In this document: piece by piece, positions 11,373 through 23,804 of the stretch | Layout of the letters: the number at the start of each line of letters is the position of its first letter | Position numbering within the stretch: the first letter of the stretch is position 1 | From: Corylus avellana | Taxonomy: Eukaryota > Streptophyta > Magnoliopsida > Fagales > Betulaceae | Length of the DNA stretch: 64,000 nt | Assembly: GCF_901000735.1 (NCBI RefSeq) | Contig: NC_081546.1 | Location: forward strand, 8,210,254 to 8,274,253 | Direction: 5' to 3' | Translations under genes and position numbers: made by a program | The notes under the pieces: model-generated | Told to the model about the DNA's origin: nothing | Seen by the model: the letters and a program-made list of their open reading frames with translations, nothing else | Database searches by the model: none

Positions 11373-11559
11373 TGGCCTACGAGTCCTAGGTTCCATTTTC
11401 AGGCCCTATTATGGGCCCCACTTTTGTTTCTCATTGTAGTTTCCGAAATGCTTTTCCACGGATCTGCAACCACACGTGCTGTGTAAGAAAAATTGTTTAT
11501 TCTCTCTCTCAATCTCATATATATATATAAAAATTATATTTACTTTTTTAACTAATAAG

Positions 11560-11765
11560 ATGATTAAGATTACATTTGAGAGGTTTAAAATTTTTTTTAA
11601 TACTTAAAAAATTTGTTTGAAGAAAAAAGTATTCGTTTGGTAAAAAAATTAACAACGCACGCACTTTTAGCAAAAGCTTAAAAATTAAACTTTTGCCCTA
11701 AAACTTTTTTGGACTTAAAAACTCTATTTATCAAACGTAATCTCAAACATGCTCTAAGCAATTTG
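11560..11765. mobile_element. MITE of the family with ATTGC(A/G)TTTGAGAG ends
   Basis: Left end ATTACATTTGAGAGG, right end mirrored as CAAACGTAATCTCAAA; inside, GTTTGAAGAAAAAAGTATTC and GCAAAAGCTTAAAAATTAAA match the copies at 29800-30034, 30119-30353, 35255-35489 and 35572-35780. No clean target duplication. Confidence 0.7.
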
Positions 11766-11974
11766 TAATAATTTTCCAATTTTTCAAATATTTCAATGCT
11801 CTCTCAAATCATCATTGGTTTCAATGTCCTTGTTTGATTAAAAAAAAACTACTTATAAAAATACAAAAGAAAAAATCATTTTTGATACAATAGGGAGATA
11901 TTATTACAACCCCACGGGTAGTTTGGGGGAACATTACTAACAATTAAAAGTTGAAAAGGACAACTTTTCTGTGG

Positions 11975-12485
11975 AGTTGAAAAGGACAGCAACAGCAACG
12001 GGGCCTCCCTCCATTGCTGCTGCTGTGTTTTGAGTTCTTTTCTGTTACTTTGTGTAACTTCCTGTAATTTTCTTTGGCTTTGTAGCTTAGTTTTTATCCC
12101 AATCTGTTTGGTCTTCAGACTCTTTGTTTGTGGAGTGGATCTTTTTTTTTTTTTTTTTTTTTTGGTTTCCTCTTGGAAACTTTTTTTCCACAGTTACTTC
12201 TCATCTAAATCTTCATGGTTTTTTAAGGAGCCTGTTTAGATGTTTGATAGGGGTTTTCGAACTCTCGATGGTAGCATCCATCACCAGTATGCACTGCGCT
12301 AGGGGTTTTCTCGGGCTGTATTCGCATCTTTCTTTTACGTTTCTGATCTCATTCCTGTTTTTTGAGATCAGGCCGGTTGGGATTTTAGCTAGCTTCTTTG
12401 TTTTCCTTTCTGTTCTCCCTGTATTCCTCTTTGTTTGAATGAACGTTGGTTTGTTACAAAAAAAAAAAAGAAGTTGAAAAGGACA
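11975..12485 (+). mobile_element. 5'-truncated LINE 3' end with 14-bp target duplication
   Basis: AGTTGAAAAGGACA stands at 11975-11988 and again at 12472-12485. Between them is a T-rich sequence that ends in an A run (12458-12469), the mark of target-primed reverse transcription. No coding remains; it is a 3' UTR-type fragment. A third copy of the target word lies at 11949, just outside, so the site was already repetitive. Confidence 0.85.
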
Positions 12486-14768
12486 TTTCAAATTGTTTGG
12501 TAGGAGATCAGAGTAAATGTACTTGATGATGATTGTTTTTTTTTTTTTTTGCAAGTATGATGATATTTGTTAGTTATATGTATCTCAAATAATGTCATAC
12601 ACATGATATTTAGGCTTAGATAGTTAGATTATTCATGAAATTCATTAGAAATAAAAATGGAACATTATAACTTTTGTATTGCTTTTCTTGTTTACAAATT
12701 CTCTTCCCTTTTCTAAAATACTGTTTGGCTAGTGATAAGGTAAATCTTATTTTCAGATTATACGAATTCCAATATCTATTTAAATTTGAGGAATCAATTG
12801 ATTGAACATTGTATTTCAAGCCAATGGATTTGTAATAAGAAGAAACATACATGGCTGACCTCGTTTCGAAGATCACTCTAATGTTTAAGTCAATATTTTC
12901 TTAAAAAATAAAAGTTTAAATATTATTGTGCGAGGATAGAATAAATAGAATAGTTTCATATTTCCATTATCTCTTGTTTTCTTAACATCATGGCTATCTT
13001 TTCTCCACATGGGTCTAGCTAGGGAGTCCCCCTCTTTATGGACAATGCCTTAACTGATGTGGTGTTTGATTATTAATTCCGATAAATCACGTCTCATGCC
13101 ATGTCTTGCTTTTCATCATGATATGGCTCTGAAATAATTTTAGACCCATAATGTTATGCATGAGTTGAAAAAAAAAAAAAATTACAATTTATGTAGTGCA
13201 TGTAAATATATATGCCACGTGTTAATTTTTAAAAATATGTCTATGCATTTTGAAAAGGGCTTACTCATGAGACCATAATTAGACTTATCCTTAATAGCAT
13301 ATTCTAGATCCAATCCTTGTTAATCCTAACCAGTTAAATGTGAGTTATTTAAGAAAATATTTTGAAATAAAATTACTTGGGCATTGGGGACTACTATATG
13401 GCCATAGAGTGTATCTCTAGCGTTTTTGTAAAAAATTTCATGTACAAAAATAACTTTAAAATATTATTTTGTTTACTATGAATATTTTCATAATCTCTTT
13501 AAAATTGCACGTACACCATACGAACCATTAAGCCACTTATATATCTTTCTTGAGAGTAATATGGAAAAATAATGTTACTCATGCACGTACACTCTAAGCC
13601 TATTTATTTGGGTTTTGTCTAAAAATTAAGGGTTAAATATTTTCTTAGAACATGCGGTTTAAAGTAAAATCAAATGGGCTTCTCAATTTTAAGAAGTACT
13701 ACGACCCAACTAAATCCCATTCATTGTTAGCATATTCTTCATGTTTACATTCTATTATTATAGGGATAGCGATTATTAATGGCTATGGATGCATCTTGTT
13801 GTGTCTGAACTTAATATTCATGAGTAAGATTGTGATAGTTATGACATTAGAGCCTTAGAACGAGTTGGTTTGAGGTTTAGTTAAGACTTTGGGTTGGAAT
13901 GGGTTTTTGTCAGTACTCGAACGTTCGATGATAATACTGAACATTCAATGCCTATTTTGATCTGTTTTAGGGTATGCAACCTTCATTCTTAGCCTAAAAA
14001 TCAGAGACTATATTAGACCATTTCACATATTTCGTGGTTAGAGTATACCAAAATATTTTTCAAATGATCAAGGTGAGTAAAACTCACACGGATCCTTCTT
14101 ATTATGTTTTTTTTTCATAACATGATTGTTTTATGCATGTTTACAACTCACATAAAATACATTTTTAAATAATGTCAATTTATTTATTTATTATTATTTT
14201 TTTGTGAAAATAGGTGATGAAATATATTAGTTTTGTAAATGCATGCATGTAAAAGACAATGATGTTCGACTTGGTTTGTAATATTTTCCTATTTGAGTTG
14301 GTGTTTGGTCTTAGGCCAAAACATTTGATCATTATGTTTTTGTTATATTACGTTATGATGTTTTATAATTGCTCTGACATTTATTCATTGTGGGTATAAT
14401 TAGTTATTAAAAGTGACAAATTTTTATAGTACATGACCTATAATAACAATAATTCATGCTATATCTATTATATTAGGAAAATAATTCATCTTTATTTCAG
14501 ATGTTCTAATTGCAAAATTAAAATAATACTATAAAAAATAATAAAAATCAAGTTATACAAAATTTTTACTAACTTATACGAGTCAAGTTGAACCAAGTTT
14601 ATACAAGTAAATATAACTTGTTTAATAATTAATCATAATTTTGTATTTACAATCGACTCGTTTATTAAACGAATTGATTTCAAGTCAAATTTATACTAAT
14701 AGGTATCGAGCGAGTTTTCAAACGAACTTGTTTATTTATGACCCCGAGTTACTTCCCTTCCTACTAAG
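12486..14768. other. Intergenic, no gene seen
   Basis: AT-rich. 13870-14110 has the look of a gypsy LTR fragment (ACGTTCGA palindromic words, then AAGGTGAGTAAAACTCAC), but ends cannot be set. Open frames here are short and of low complexity. Confidence 0.35.
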
Positions 14769-15050
14769 GACAAATCAACAATAAATATTTCCACTCATAA
14801 AATAAAAAATTCCAACTTCAAACAGTGAAACCATTTGGCTTATGGAGAATGAACAACCCCATAGACAAAGTTTTGGCTCTACCTCGGTGTCATCAACTTG
14901 ATACCTCGGTTACTAGTACAACATAAAATTGACACGTCATCCTCCGCTAGCTACCCCTCCTACGCGGCAACCTCCATGCCAGCGTGACACCTCCATTTCT
15001 TTTTTCAGTCTTCACACTCACTCAGTAGCTTCCTCTGCTTATTCACTCCC

Positions 15051-15053
15051 CTT

Positions 15054-15101
<48 letters not shown>
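15051..15101 (+). repeat. (CT)n microsatellite in the leader of the acidic protein gene
   Basis: An almost pure CT run ends about 10 bp before the ATG at 15112. CT-rich leaders are common in plant genes, so it is probably part of the 5' UTR. Confidence 0.9.
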
Positions 15102-15105
<4 letters not shown>

Positions 15106-15111
15106 CTATTC

Positions 15112-15663
15112 ATGGCAGAACCTTCAAACCGGCCGCTCAAATCTGAAACCGCTGGCAGTCTCACAAGGAAGTTCAATGATCTGCTGACCGAGCTCGAGCG
15201 CGACGACGACGACAACATGTCGTCGTCGGAGTTCTCCATCAAAGAAGAGATGGTAGAGGAGGTCATGCAAGAGCTGCACAAGGAGATCAGTCCCTTTGCT
15301 TGCACCATACCCACAACATGGCCGGCCAGTTTCTCGTCGTCTTCGTCTTTATCGTCATCGTCGTCGTCGTCGTTTTCACTGACGCAGTTCGCCGACAGTG
15401 AGGGAAAGAGCGAGAGTTGCGGGCCGTCGGTGTCGGACTCGGCGTCGACGGTTATGGCCGGCATTGAGTTTATGGGGCCGGCGTTGAGGATGGGTTCGCC
15501 GGAGACTGGTTTTTGGGAGGGAGGAGGGTGTAATTATTATGGTGTAGGAGTAGGGGAGGGTTTTGGGGAGAGCCTGGACGGCTGTGATGGAGGGGAGTTG
15601 GATGATGAGTGGCTGGGAAGGCTTCTCCTCTGGGACCCACCTCTGCTTGATGATCAAAGCTAG
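15112..15663 (+). CDS. Acidic, serine-rich plant protein of unknown function, single exon
   Basis: A 183-residue protein, single exon. I chose the ATG at 15112 because it follows the CT-rich leader and opens a plausible N-terminus (MAEPSNRPLKSETAGSL); the frame continues upstream only through leader-like sequence. Residues ~15-65 (LTRKFNDLLTELE, then EEMVEEVMQELHKEI) look helical and amphipathic. A Ser run follows at ~77-92, then SESCGPSVSDSASTVMAGI, a Gly-rich stretch, and an acidic tail with DDEWLGRLLLWDPPLLDD. The tail and the SVSDSAS block are the parts kept in the broken paralogue at 10842-11372, suggesting they matter or are simply recent. No signal peptide, membrane segment or known domain. 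The acidic tryptophan/leucine tail could be an interaction or activation motif, but that is inference. Confidence 0.75.
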   Translation: MAEPSNRPLKSETAGSLTRKFNDLLTELERDDDDNMSSSEFSIKEEMVEEVMQELHKEISPFACTIPTTWPASFSSSSSLSSSSSSSFSLTQFADSEGKSESCGPSVSDSASTVMAGIEFMGPALRMGSPETGFWEGGGCNYYGVGVGEGFGESLDGCDGGELDDEWLGRLLLWDPPLLDDQS

Positions 15664-15898
15664 CTATGCCACGCTGTCCTGTGGCCCTGCGATTTGTAGC
15701 TAGATAGGAAGGATCCGTACGGTACAGGCCCCATACAGGTTTCGGCGTTGCTTTTCTCCACTCATAGCCCGTAGGCAACCAAAACAATGTAAGAAATATT
15801 TAGTGACAAGTGTTTATTCCTTGTTTTTTCCGTTTTCTTTTGTTTTTGGGGGCTTTTTCTGTATTTGCCGATGCCAGGAAAACACTCAAACAAGTGTT

Positions 15899-15938
<40 letters not shown>

Positions 15939-16175
15939 ATTCTATTTATAATTATTATTATTATTATTTTTTTCATATATAATCAATCACATGACACATA
16001 GGCTTAAATTATACGAGAAAATTTTCAAATTCTACAATTTTTTTTTTTAATTCAATAAATTGATGGTCCAAAAAAGGGAAAAGATGTAGTGGCGATCTCC
16101 ATCAAGTCATAAAAAGAATGGTGATTTTGGTGGGGAGGAGTTGGTCTACTCTGGTAATTACTGGATAAGCGTGAT
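15664..16175. other. 3' region with (CT)n microsatellite
   Basis: 3' flank of the acidic protein gene. A CT run occupies 15903-15936 and ATT repeats follow. No gene. Confidence 0.5.
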
Positions 16176-16214
16176 AAGGATAATGTCATAATGATAATGA
16201 TAATGATAATGATG
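16176..16214 (+). repeat. (ATGATA)-type microsatellite
   Basis: Repeated ATAATG units. Minus-strand and plus-strand frames across it (poly-Ile) are artefacts of the repeat. Confidence 0.8.
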
Positions 16215-16535
16215 GGTCCATTTAAATTGCTTAAAAATGTAGGCATTCTAAAATAAGAAATGAGTCCATTTATTTTGCCATATTTACTCGAGATATTGCT
16301 ACCATACCACCATCATGCATGGCTGTCTTCTTTGTCTTATTATTATTATTATTATTTTCTTTTTTGGAATTATCGTGTATTGAGTTTGAGTGTTGCTTTT
16401 GTTTATGGTTTCAAGTTATGGCAAAAATGCAAGATGCCGTGTGATTAATTCATGTTTCTCAGCATGTGGCTCGTCCTTGCTTTGCCAATACTGCTTGGCA
16501 TGAATATGACTTTTTTTTTTCTTTTATTATTATTA

Positions 16536-16555
16536 NNNNNNNNNNNNNNNNNNNN
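16536..16555. other. Assembly gap (20 N)
   Basis: Run of N inside a T/TTA-rich stretch. Confidence 1.
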
Positions 16556-17201
16556 AAAAAAAACTTTCACAAGGCGTAAAATGGTTTACGCTTATGAGAA
16601 GTGTAAACTATTGTCTATTGCTCTCTCACAATCCCAAGAAGCAGGCAATGGTGAGAGGACTCTTTTATGGGCCTACTGTCAGAATAGGTCTCGAGTTGTC
16701 CAAACACCTTTTAGGGTAAGTGGACCCTATAAAGGCTCTCTTACAATTGTCCACCCAAATTGTAAACAATGTGAACAAACAATTGTAATGGATGTTAATT
16801 ATACTTTTGAAGGCCTTCTATGGTTACACACTCTTTTCTTTCGCAATTCTTCTTCTTCATCTTCATCGTCTTTTTTTTTTTTTTTGATTTTGTTTTTTTA
16901 ATTATTATTATTATTATTATTATTATAGTAATTTTTCAAATTGGATGAAAATAATATATATAGCTAAATATATTTTCCAAAAAAAGAAATATATTTTACG
17001 AACAAACAAGTGAGCGTACTCACATTACAACTCAAAATCTTAAATGACCTGCGCATTTACTCATATTGCAGACCCAATTAGGATTTCTGGCCCATTGTGG
17101 CCTATCAATTTCCAACCGGCCCAATTGGAAAATGTTCGATGAATCAGATGACAATAGAGAAAGAGTTGCATGAATCTAATAAATCACATGAACAAATTTT
17201 A

Positions 17202-17233
<32 letters not shown>

Positions 17234-17245
17234 AGAAAAAAAAGG
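16556..17245. other. Intergenic, no gene seen
   Basis: A 16556-16860 stretch is less AT-rich and open on the plus strand, but shows no motif I recognise and begins at a gap; the rest is ATT and poly-A/T repeat. Confidence 0.35.
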
Positions 17246-18390
17246 GGGAAATATAAATAAGCTCTCTGAATTATTATTACACTTTTCATTTACACCTTCT
17301 AATTTAAAAAAATGGTATCGAAGTTCCTTAAATTATCATTGCATGCTAAATTAGACACTTTTACTTTCTCTAGAGAGAGAGGCTCTACCTTCTCTCTAGA
17401 ATTTCTCTCTCTTTTCTTCTAGACAACACAAAGAAGAATTCCAACAAGAGAGAAGATTTAGATCTAGATCTTCCATTCTCTCCTTTCACGGTAGCAATGC
17501 TTAGTGTCTTCTTTGTAGGCTCCTCCCGTCTCCATTTCTGGCGGGTTGCTTTAGATCTAGTTTGTAGATCTAGATCTAAATCCAGATCTAATCTCTTCAA
17601 CCTTAGACTTGATCATCTTCTTCGACCAAGACATGTCTTCCAAAAGGATGTCTACAATGCCATGCTCCTCTGCTGCTGCTAGTAGGGTTTTTGTTGTTTG
17701 TTTTTTATTTTTTTTGTTTGGCCTGGCCTCAGGGTTGAGGATGGATTTGTTGTTCTATCATTTGGGTTCAAGATGAAGTAGATCAGTGTGGGAGCTCAAC
17801 TCTCACAGCCGGATTTTTAATTTTTAGTTGTTTTTAATTTTTTGTTTTTGTATTTAGGCTACCCATATTCTAAATTTAATCTGCACGAAGTAGATCTGTT
17901 CTTTAAATGTAATTGTATATGGGTTAGTGGAAGCTTGAAGTCATTTTTATAACTTTGTAATCTTCATAGCTTTTGGCTATGATTTTTTAGAACTCTATGC
18001 TTAGTGATGTAAGAGTTTTATGCTCATGAAAGTTCCATATTTTTCAACCAAAAAATAAAATAAAAATTAGACACTTTTTACATTTTTCTACCCAAAATAC
18101 CCTTGAAGTTATTAAAAAAAAAAGAAAAAGCCGTTTGAATTTTAAAAAAAAATTAAATGTGCTAATATGAAAAAGGCGACCCATTTTACATATTTTTACA
18201 TTTTGCCCCTTTGTGTTTAATGTTTTTTAATAACTTAAAGGCATTTTAGGGAAAAAAAAAAATGAAAAAAAGTGTCTAATTTGGCAATCAATGGTAGTTC
18301 ATGTAGCCTCGATGTCATTTTTTAAAGTTTGAAGGCGTACGAGTAAATGAAAAACTGGTCATAGTTTAGGGGGCTAAATATCAGAAATAC
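17246..18390. mobile_element. MITE interrupted by a retroposon (nested pair)
   Basis: The outer arms pair with each other: left arm around 17246-17362 (TTTACACCTTC, then ATGGTATCGAAGTTCCT) is mirrored by the right arm around 18265-18390 (complement reads ACTCGTACGCCTTC, then ATGACATCGAGGCTAC). The word ATTAGACAC(T)n, and then CCCTTGAAGTTATTAAA at 18100-18116, also have mirrored partners. The interior is cut at 17362/18064 by an inserted retroposon. Ends are approximate and no target duplication for the outer element is clear. Confidence 0.75.
17363..18063 (+). mobile_element. Non-LTR retroposon (701 bp) nested in a MITE, 15-bp target duplication
   Basis: AAATTAGACACTTTT flanks it exactly (17348-17362 and 18064-18078). 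It ends in an A-rich tail (CAACCAAAAAATAAAATAAA). The 3' third (ATAGCTTTTGGCTATGATTT, TAAGAGTTTTATGCTC) matches the insertion at 29152-29393, so both belong to one family. The 5' part has repeated AGATCTAGATCT words and CT-rich leader-like sequence. No ORF for reverse transcriptase, so it is a non-autonomous or internally deleted LINE. Confidence 0.85.
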
Positions 18391-18664
18391 AAAGATCCAA
18401 AAGTTAAATTAAAGTGTTTTCGGTTCATATTTGAAAAGTGTTTTTTAAGGGCTCACAAAAAGAAATTTGTTTTCACAAATTCAAAAGTTTTGTTAAAAAA
18501 AAAAAAAAAATGAAAATTTTGTCAAAAAATAAAAAGAAACAAAACAAAAGATGTCAGAATAAATTTTAAGCATATTGGAGTCTGGCCTTAACACAAATCC
18601 TTGGATTTTTTTTTTTTTTTTTTTAGCGACAAAGGATCTAAAGATTGGCAATTGGAATTGCCAC
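18391..18664. other. AT-rich spacer
   Basis: Poly-A and poly-T runs, nothing recognised. Confidence 0.4.
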
Positions 18665-18985
18665 ATCAGGGGTGAAAAAAAGAAGATGGTTATGGTTAGT
18701 AAAATTCACTAACGGCCTCAGCTAACTGCAATTAACCAACTGTTAACTGCTTTTTAAAAGAAAAAATTTAATTTTTTTTAAAAAAAAAATCAAAATGATG
18801 TCGTTTATATGGTAATACGATAATATCATACTACATACGACATTGTTTCTAAATTTTTATATATTTTTAAAATTTTAAACACAACAACGACATCGTTTCT
18901 CATATATATATATATATATATAGGTGGTTAGCAGTTTACAGTTAGCGGTTAGTTAACTACTCACCTTTTCACTCCTAACAATAAC
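18665..18985. mobile_element. Inverted-repeat element with TTAACTG/GCGGTTAG ends
   Basis: GGGGTGAAAAAAAGAAGATGG near the left end pairs with CACCTTTTCACTCC at the right. Internally, CAAAATGATGTCGTTTATATG pairs with ACGACATCGTTTCTCATATA. Related copies lie at 30690-31028 and 36115-36490. Confidence 0.7.
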
Positions 18986-19965
18986 ATTATAAGATAATTA
19001 TAGAATAAAAATGTAATTTTTAGCATGAGAAATAGTCATAACATGGCAGTTGCCACATCAGCTTTTCATTGCAACCTTTTTTGATCTTATGTACTTATTA
19101 TTTTTCTGTAACTACCACGTTAAGATGTAAGTATGTAATTGTGAGCTTAAGAGAGACGTCACGTTGCATTTATGTTATAGCATAATATTACTCAATTTTT
19201 AATATCTCTTTGCTTCCAAAAGCGATCAACAATAATTTCCAATTCTTTATTACTTCATGCATGCCAGAATATTATTGGCAGATGACCATAATTTTTTATT
19301 TTTTAATTTCTGGCAAGTGATTAACTCAATATATATTTTATTTGTTCACAGAGAAGGCACGTCATGAGAAACTGGACCCTTTTCCATCAAATTAAATCAT
19401 TGATCTACTGAAATGATCATGACCCTCCAACTTGATTGCATGTTCTTTCTCTAAATATATCATGACAAACCTAATTAATTAATCTCCCAACATGCATGCA
19501 TTCGAGTGGCTCACGCCTCTCATACGTAGCACCATTCTCTATCATATAATAAGTCATATAAAAAATTATATGCATTTATTTATTTTATTTTTTATACTGT
19601 CAATTACCAACGTTATCAACATGCAAAACAAGCTTCTAGTGAGTGGTTCCAAAGAAAGGATCTTTGAGATTCACTTGTTTTTTTATATTTTATTTTATTT
19701 GTAGGTATTTAATTAATAGCCCTCAAATAATTGTTTTCGTCTTGTTCTAATGATTTGGTGAATTTTCGACGTGATTCTCAGGGGGATCGATCAGATCAAC
19801 TACAAATATCAATCAACAGTGACTGACTGAAAGAAAATATAATTCAATAGACAAATAAATAGAGCGGAATAAATGAAATAGATATAAAGAATTACGTGGT
19901 TCGGTTTACAACATGCATTCACATGATAAAGCTCAAATGATTAGATTTTTTTTTTTTTTGAGAAA

Positions 19966-20003
<38 letters not shown>

Positions 20004-23000
20004 TATTTTTCAATTATCTTTTAACTATTCTCATAATGAATGAATGAATGAATTTACTATTGAATTTGTGTATGGTCTACATGAGTCAACAAATATAATA
20101 GTTAATCTATTAAATTTGTAGGATAAGATAAGAAAAAAGATAGGAAAAATCTTGACGTATATATATATATATATTGTGATGTTTCAATACAACCGACTCT
20201 TATTTATAGAAGAATTATAATAGATGAGAATAATACAAATATACTTCAACTACGACTAGGGGATAGTCTTCAAAAGTAGATAATGGTAAATTTCAACCAT
20301 ACCTAAATGATAGTCTCTTCAACTATAAATAGATGATAGACTTCAACTATATATAGATACGTGATAGGTCGACTTTGACTGCAGATATGTGATAGTCTTC
20401 AACGGGATATGTGATAATTTTCAATACTAAATAGGTGATACTAAATGTGTGTGTGTGTTAATGTTTTTAGTTTGAGGTATTTATAATGAAAGACATTTAA
20501 AGAGTCTTCGAGGATGAGAGTTTCACTTGAGAAAAAGAGAGAAAATAATAAATGCATTTAATATACAAACTCACATGAAGCTATTGCTTTAAAGCAATTC
20601 TTGAGAGTATGCATTTATGTGTAAACTTTAGTACAGCACCACATGCATGTGCATGGCAATGGTTTGTAGAGCTAGGAGCAATCAATTTATCACCGTTAAT
20701 TTTTGGATGGCTATGATCATATTCATATTCATAAGAAAAGGAAAACCAAAAAAATTTTATTTCATTACGTGTGTGTGTGTGTGCGCATATTCATGTTTGA
20801 ACTACAACTGAATGTTCATGGGAACAAAACAAAAACTTCATAGTTGCCGAGGCAGAGCAATATATGGGGTTGAGAGGGGCTAAACGAGCTGTGAAATGAT
20901 AAAAATTGTTTTTCATTTCATTGTTTATCCATTTCCATATCGTGGATGAGCGTTTGAGCGAATCTATCATTAAATTTGTGGGATCTACATGTGAGTCTAT
21001 AAATTCAATGATGAATTTGTATAAAAAAATAATTAAAAGATAGTTGAGAAAGTGATGTGTAACATATCTCGAGTAAACGACGCTGCTTGCCCTACAATTT
21101 TATTGAAACATGTAAAATTGTGTTGTCTGTCCTAGTTGTCCACCTTGAAAAAGAAGAAACAAAAAACGCCTCTAAATCAATAACTCTTGAACTCTTAAGG
21201 CACACGTGATTTTCTAGTCCCTCACCAACCATGCCCCTTCGTCTCTTCTTTTGTTTTGTTTGGAAACTTCACTTACTCTACATAATCTCAAATTATATAT
21301 ATAAAATTGCAATGTCGGTATTCCATCTTTAAGGTCATTTTAATTTTACCTTTAGAGTTTATGGTTAAATCAAATGGTAAACAGATAAAATATCTCTTAT
21401 ATCCTTATAAAATTTATAAAAATACAAATTTGGCATAATTAAATAATAATAATTTTTTAAATAAATCAAATAAGAGAGAAAAAAAAAAAATTTGGAAAGT
21501 TATTCCTCCTTTAAACTACAATCTAATCGACAATATTCTTTTCAAACTTTCAATGGTGACAATGTCTCTCTCAAACTACCAAAACATTGTTAATGTCCCC
21601 CAATGACAATAGAAAGCCGAAGGAGAGAGAGAATTTAGGACTACATCTTTACAATATTAAATTGTTATGATACAATATTATATAGGTCTCAATTTATATA
21701 AAAACAATGAGTCTGGCTAAATCAAGTAAGAAATAGAAGAAACAAAAGAAAGGAAATAAACCTAGAAAATAATATAAAATACAAAGAAAATTATGAGATC
21801 GAGGTAGAAGAACAATGAAAGAAAAGATAAAAAGGAAAAGAAACTCAGATTCTCCATATTAGTTAAGAGGATCCAATGTGGGAAGCTAGAAAAGATTTTT
21901 TTTTGAAAAATCATGAAATATGAGAGGAAGAAGTAGACAAGAAAAAAGCTTCCTTTGTGTGACTGAAAGAGTATAACGAATATCTTCCTCTTCCATATTC
22001 CTCAGATGAAGAGTAATCATTGCTTTTGTGAGATAGTCAACTGAAATACTATATATATATATATATATATATCTGAAGCACGTTTAGGCCATACAATATC
22101 TTCTTCTTGATATCTGTGCTACGTACCACTGAGAAGAGCATGCACAACAAATTAAGAGGAAGAAATGATCAAAACGACAGACAAGATGAAAGAAGAAAAG
22201 GCTGCCGGAAATCGCATCTTTTAACTGAGGCCGCGGGTAAAAGGAAAAAAAAAAAGAGACGACGATAAGATCAGAATTAGGTTGAAGGCAAAAGCTGTGG
22301 GGACAATACGCTGTCGCTGTCTCTTACCTGCAAGCATTTGATGTTTTTTGTCAAAGCCCAGATGGGGAAGATGCTCCCATGCAAATCCCTACCCATATCC
22401 CCATATCTGCAACCTTCTTTTTCTTTTCTTTTCTGATCATATCTCCATGCACAACGCCGGCCCTCTGGGATTCTGCCCATTGTTTTAGTAATGAAAAATG
22501 ATAAAGTTCCAATTTTTTGGTATAATTTTGGTCCAATTTTTTCTTATGAGGTCATTTTTTTTTTAAAACAAAATAAAAAATAAAAAATAAAAATTTTTAA
22601 GCAATAGCATCCTATGTGATCTTTTTTTTTATTTGGTATTTAAAAAAAAAAAAACAAATTGTCTTTTTCGACATAATAATGACCATTTTTTTTAAAAAAA
22701 AAATAACCATTTTTATGAAGAAAAATACCATTTTTTTTTTAAAATGCCAAATAAAAAAAGGATCATGAAATGTTATTGCTTTTATTTTTTTTTAAAAAAA
22801 ATAAAAATAAAAATAAAAGAAAAATTAGACCATAATTATGTCAAAAAATTATGCCTTTATTATGCCTCGTCAGTCATATATAATAAAAACAGATTTTGTC
22901 AGATAGTAGAAACACGTCTTAATATATATATATATATATTTGTTTTTTTTCTTTCTTTCTTTTTTATTTCAGAAATATTGAAAGGTCAACGACTCTAATT

Positions 23001-23761
23001 CTAAAAGGGGGCAATTCCTAGTAACTTTTAGGCTCAAATATATGTATATACAATTATACATAAATAATTTAAGAACAAATTTCCAATATATCTTGTACTG
23101 CTATGTATATATACAGGCCAGGAATGAGAATTATCTGATATATATATATATATAGAGCACTACATATACCATAAGGCTAATTAAAGAAGAATTAGTAATA
23201 GTATTTATTAATTATCTCTCATGTTTTGTTTAGAATACTTTTAATATTATTTTATTTTGAAAAGCAATGTAGAAGTACATGCATGTTCCTGCAAAACAAA
23301 ATTGAACACTTACATTTTACAACCAAATAAAATAAAATACCCAATCAAGTTAATTAATCAACATCTAAGCATAAATATCATGAGAAAAAAAGCAAAATCC
23401 ATGGTGCAGCATATATATATATATATAACGGCTAGTTTTGCAAGAATTTATACGTACGTAACTCGAGATTTATTGCATCCGTACGTAGCCCAATAAAGAA
23501 TTAGATATTATAAATAAAATGACCGAAATGGTGCTTTAGTACTTGTGTTCGTCCAAATTAAAAAAGATATGGCTCTACATTCACCTTGTACGTACGCCCG
23601 CCATGGTCATGACTCATGACATGTGAATCAGAATTCTCATACAGAAAATCTCGTCCCAAATCTGTCTTTGGTGGTCCCCCTCTTGATGCATGTTGAAAAG
23701 TGATTAGGTCTAATCACTTTTTAGAACCTCTAGTGAAGTTGATAATACACATTAATCAAGG

Positions 23762-23804
<43 letters not shown>

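Noticed and set aside
12124..12438. Plus-strand 104-codon frame, Phe-rich
   Set aside because: Lies entirely in the LINE tail with a target duplication; T-rich composition explains the Phe/Leu content.
15099..15464. 121-codon minus-strand frame opposite the acidic protein
   Set aside because: Asp run is the complement of the Ser-codon repeat; codon pattern supports the plus strand, which has the leader and a paralogue.
22280..22480. Possible microRNA hairpin (TGGGGA and TCCCCA words near 22358-22408)
   Set aside because: Only a few bases pair, and no known mature miRNA sequence is recognisable. Kept only as a possible minus-strand transcript.
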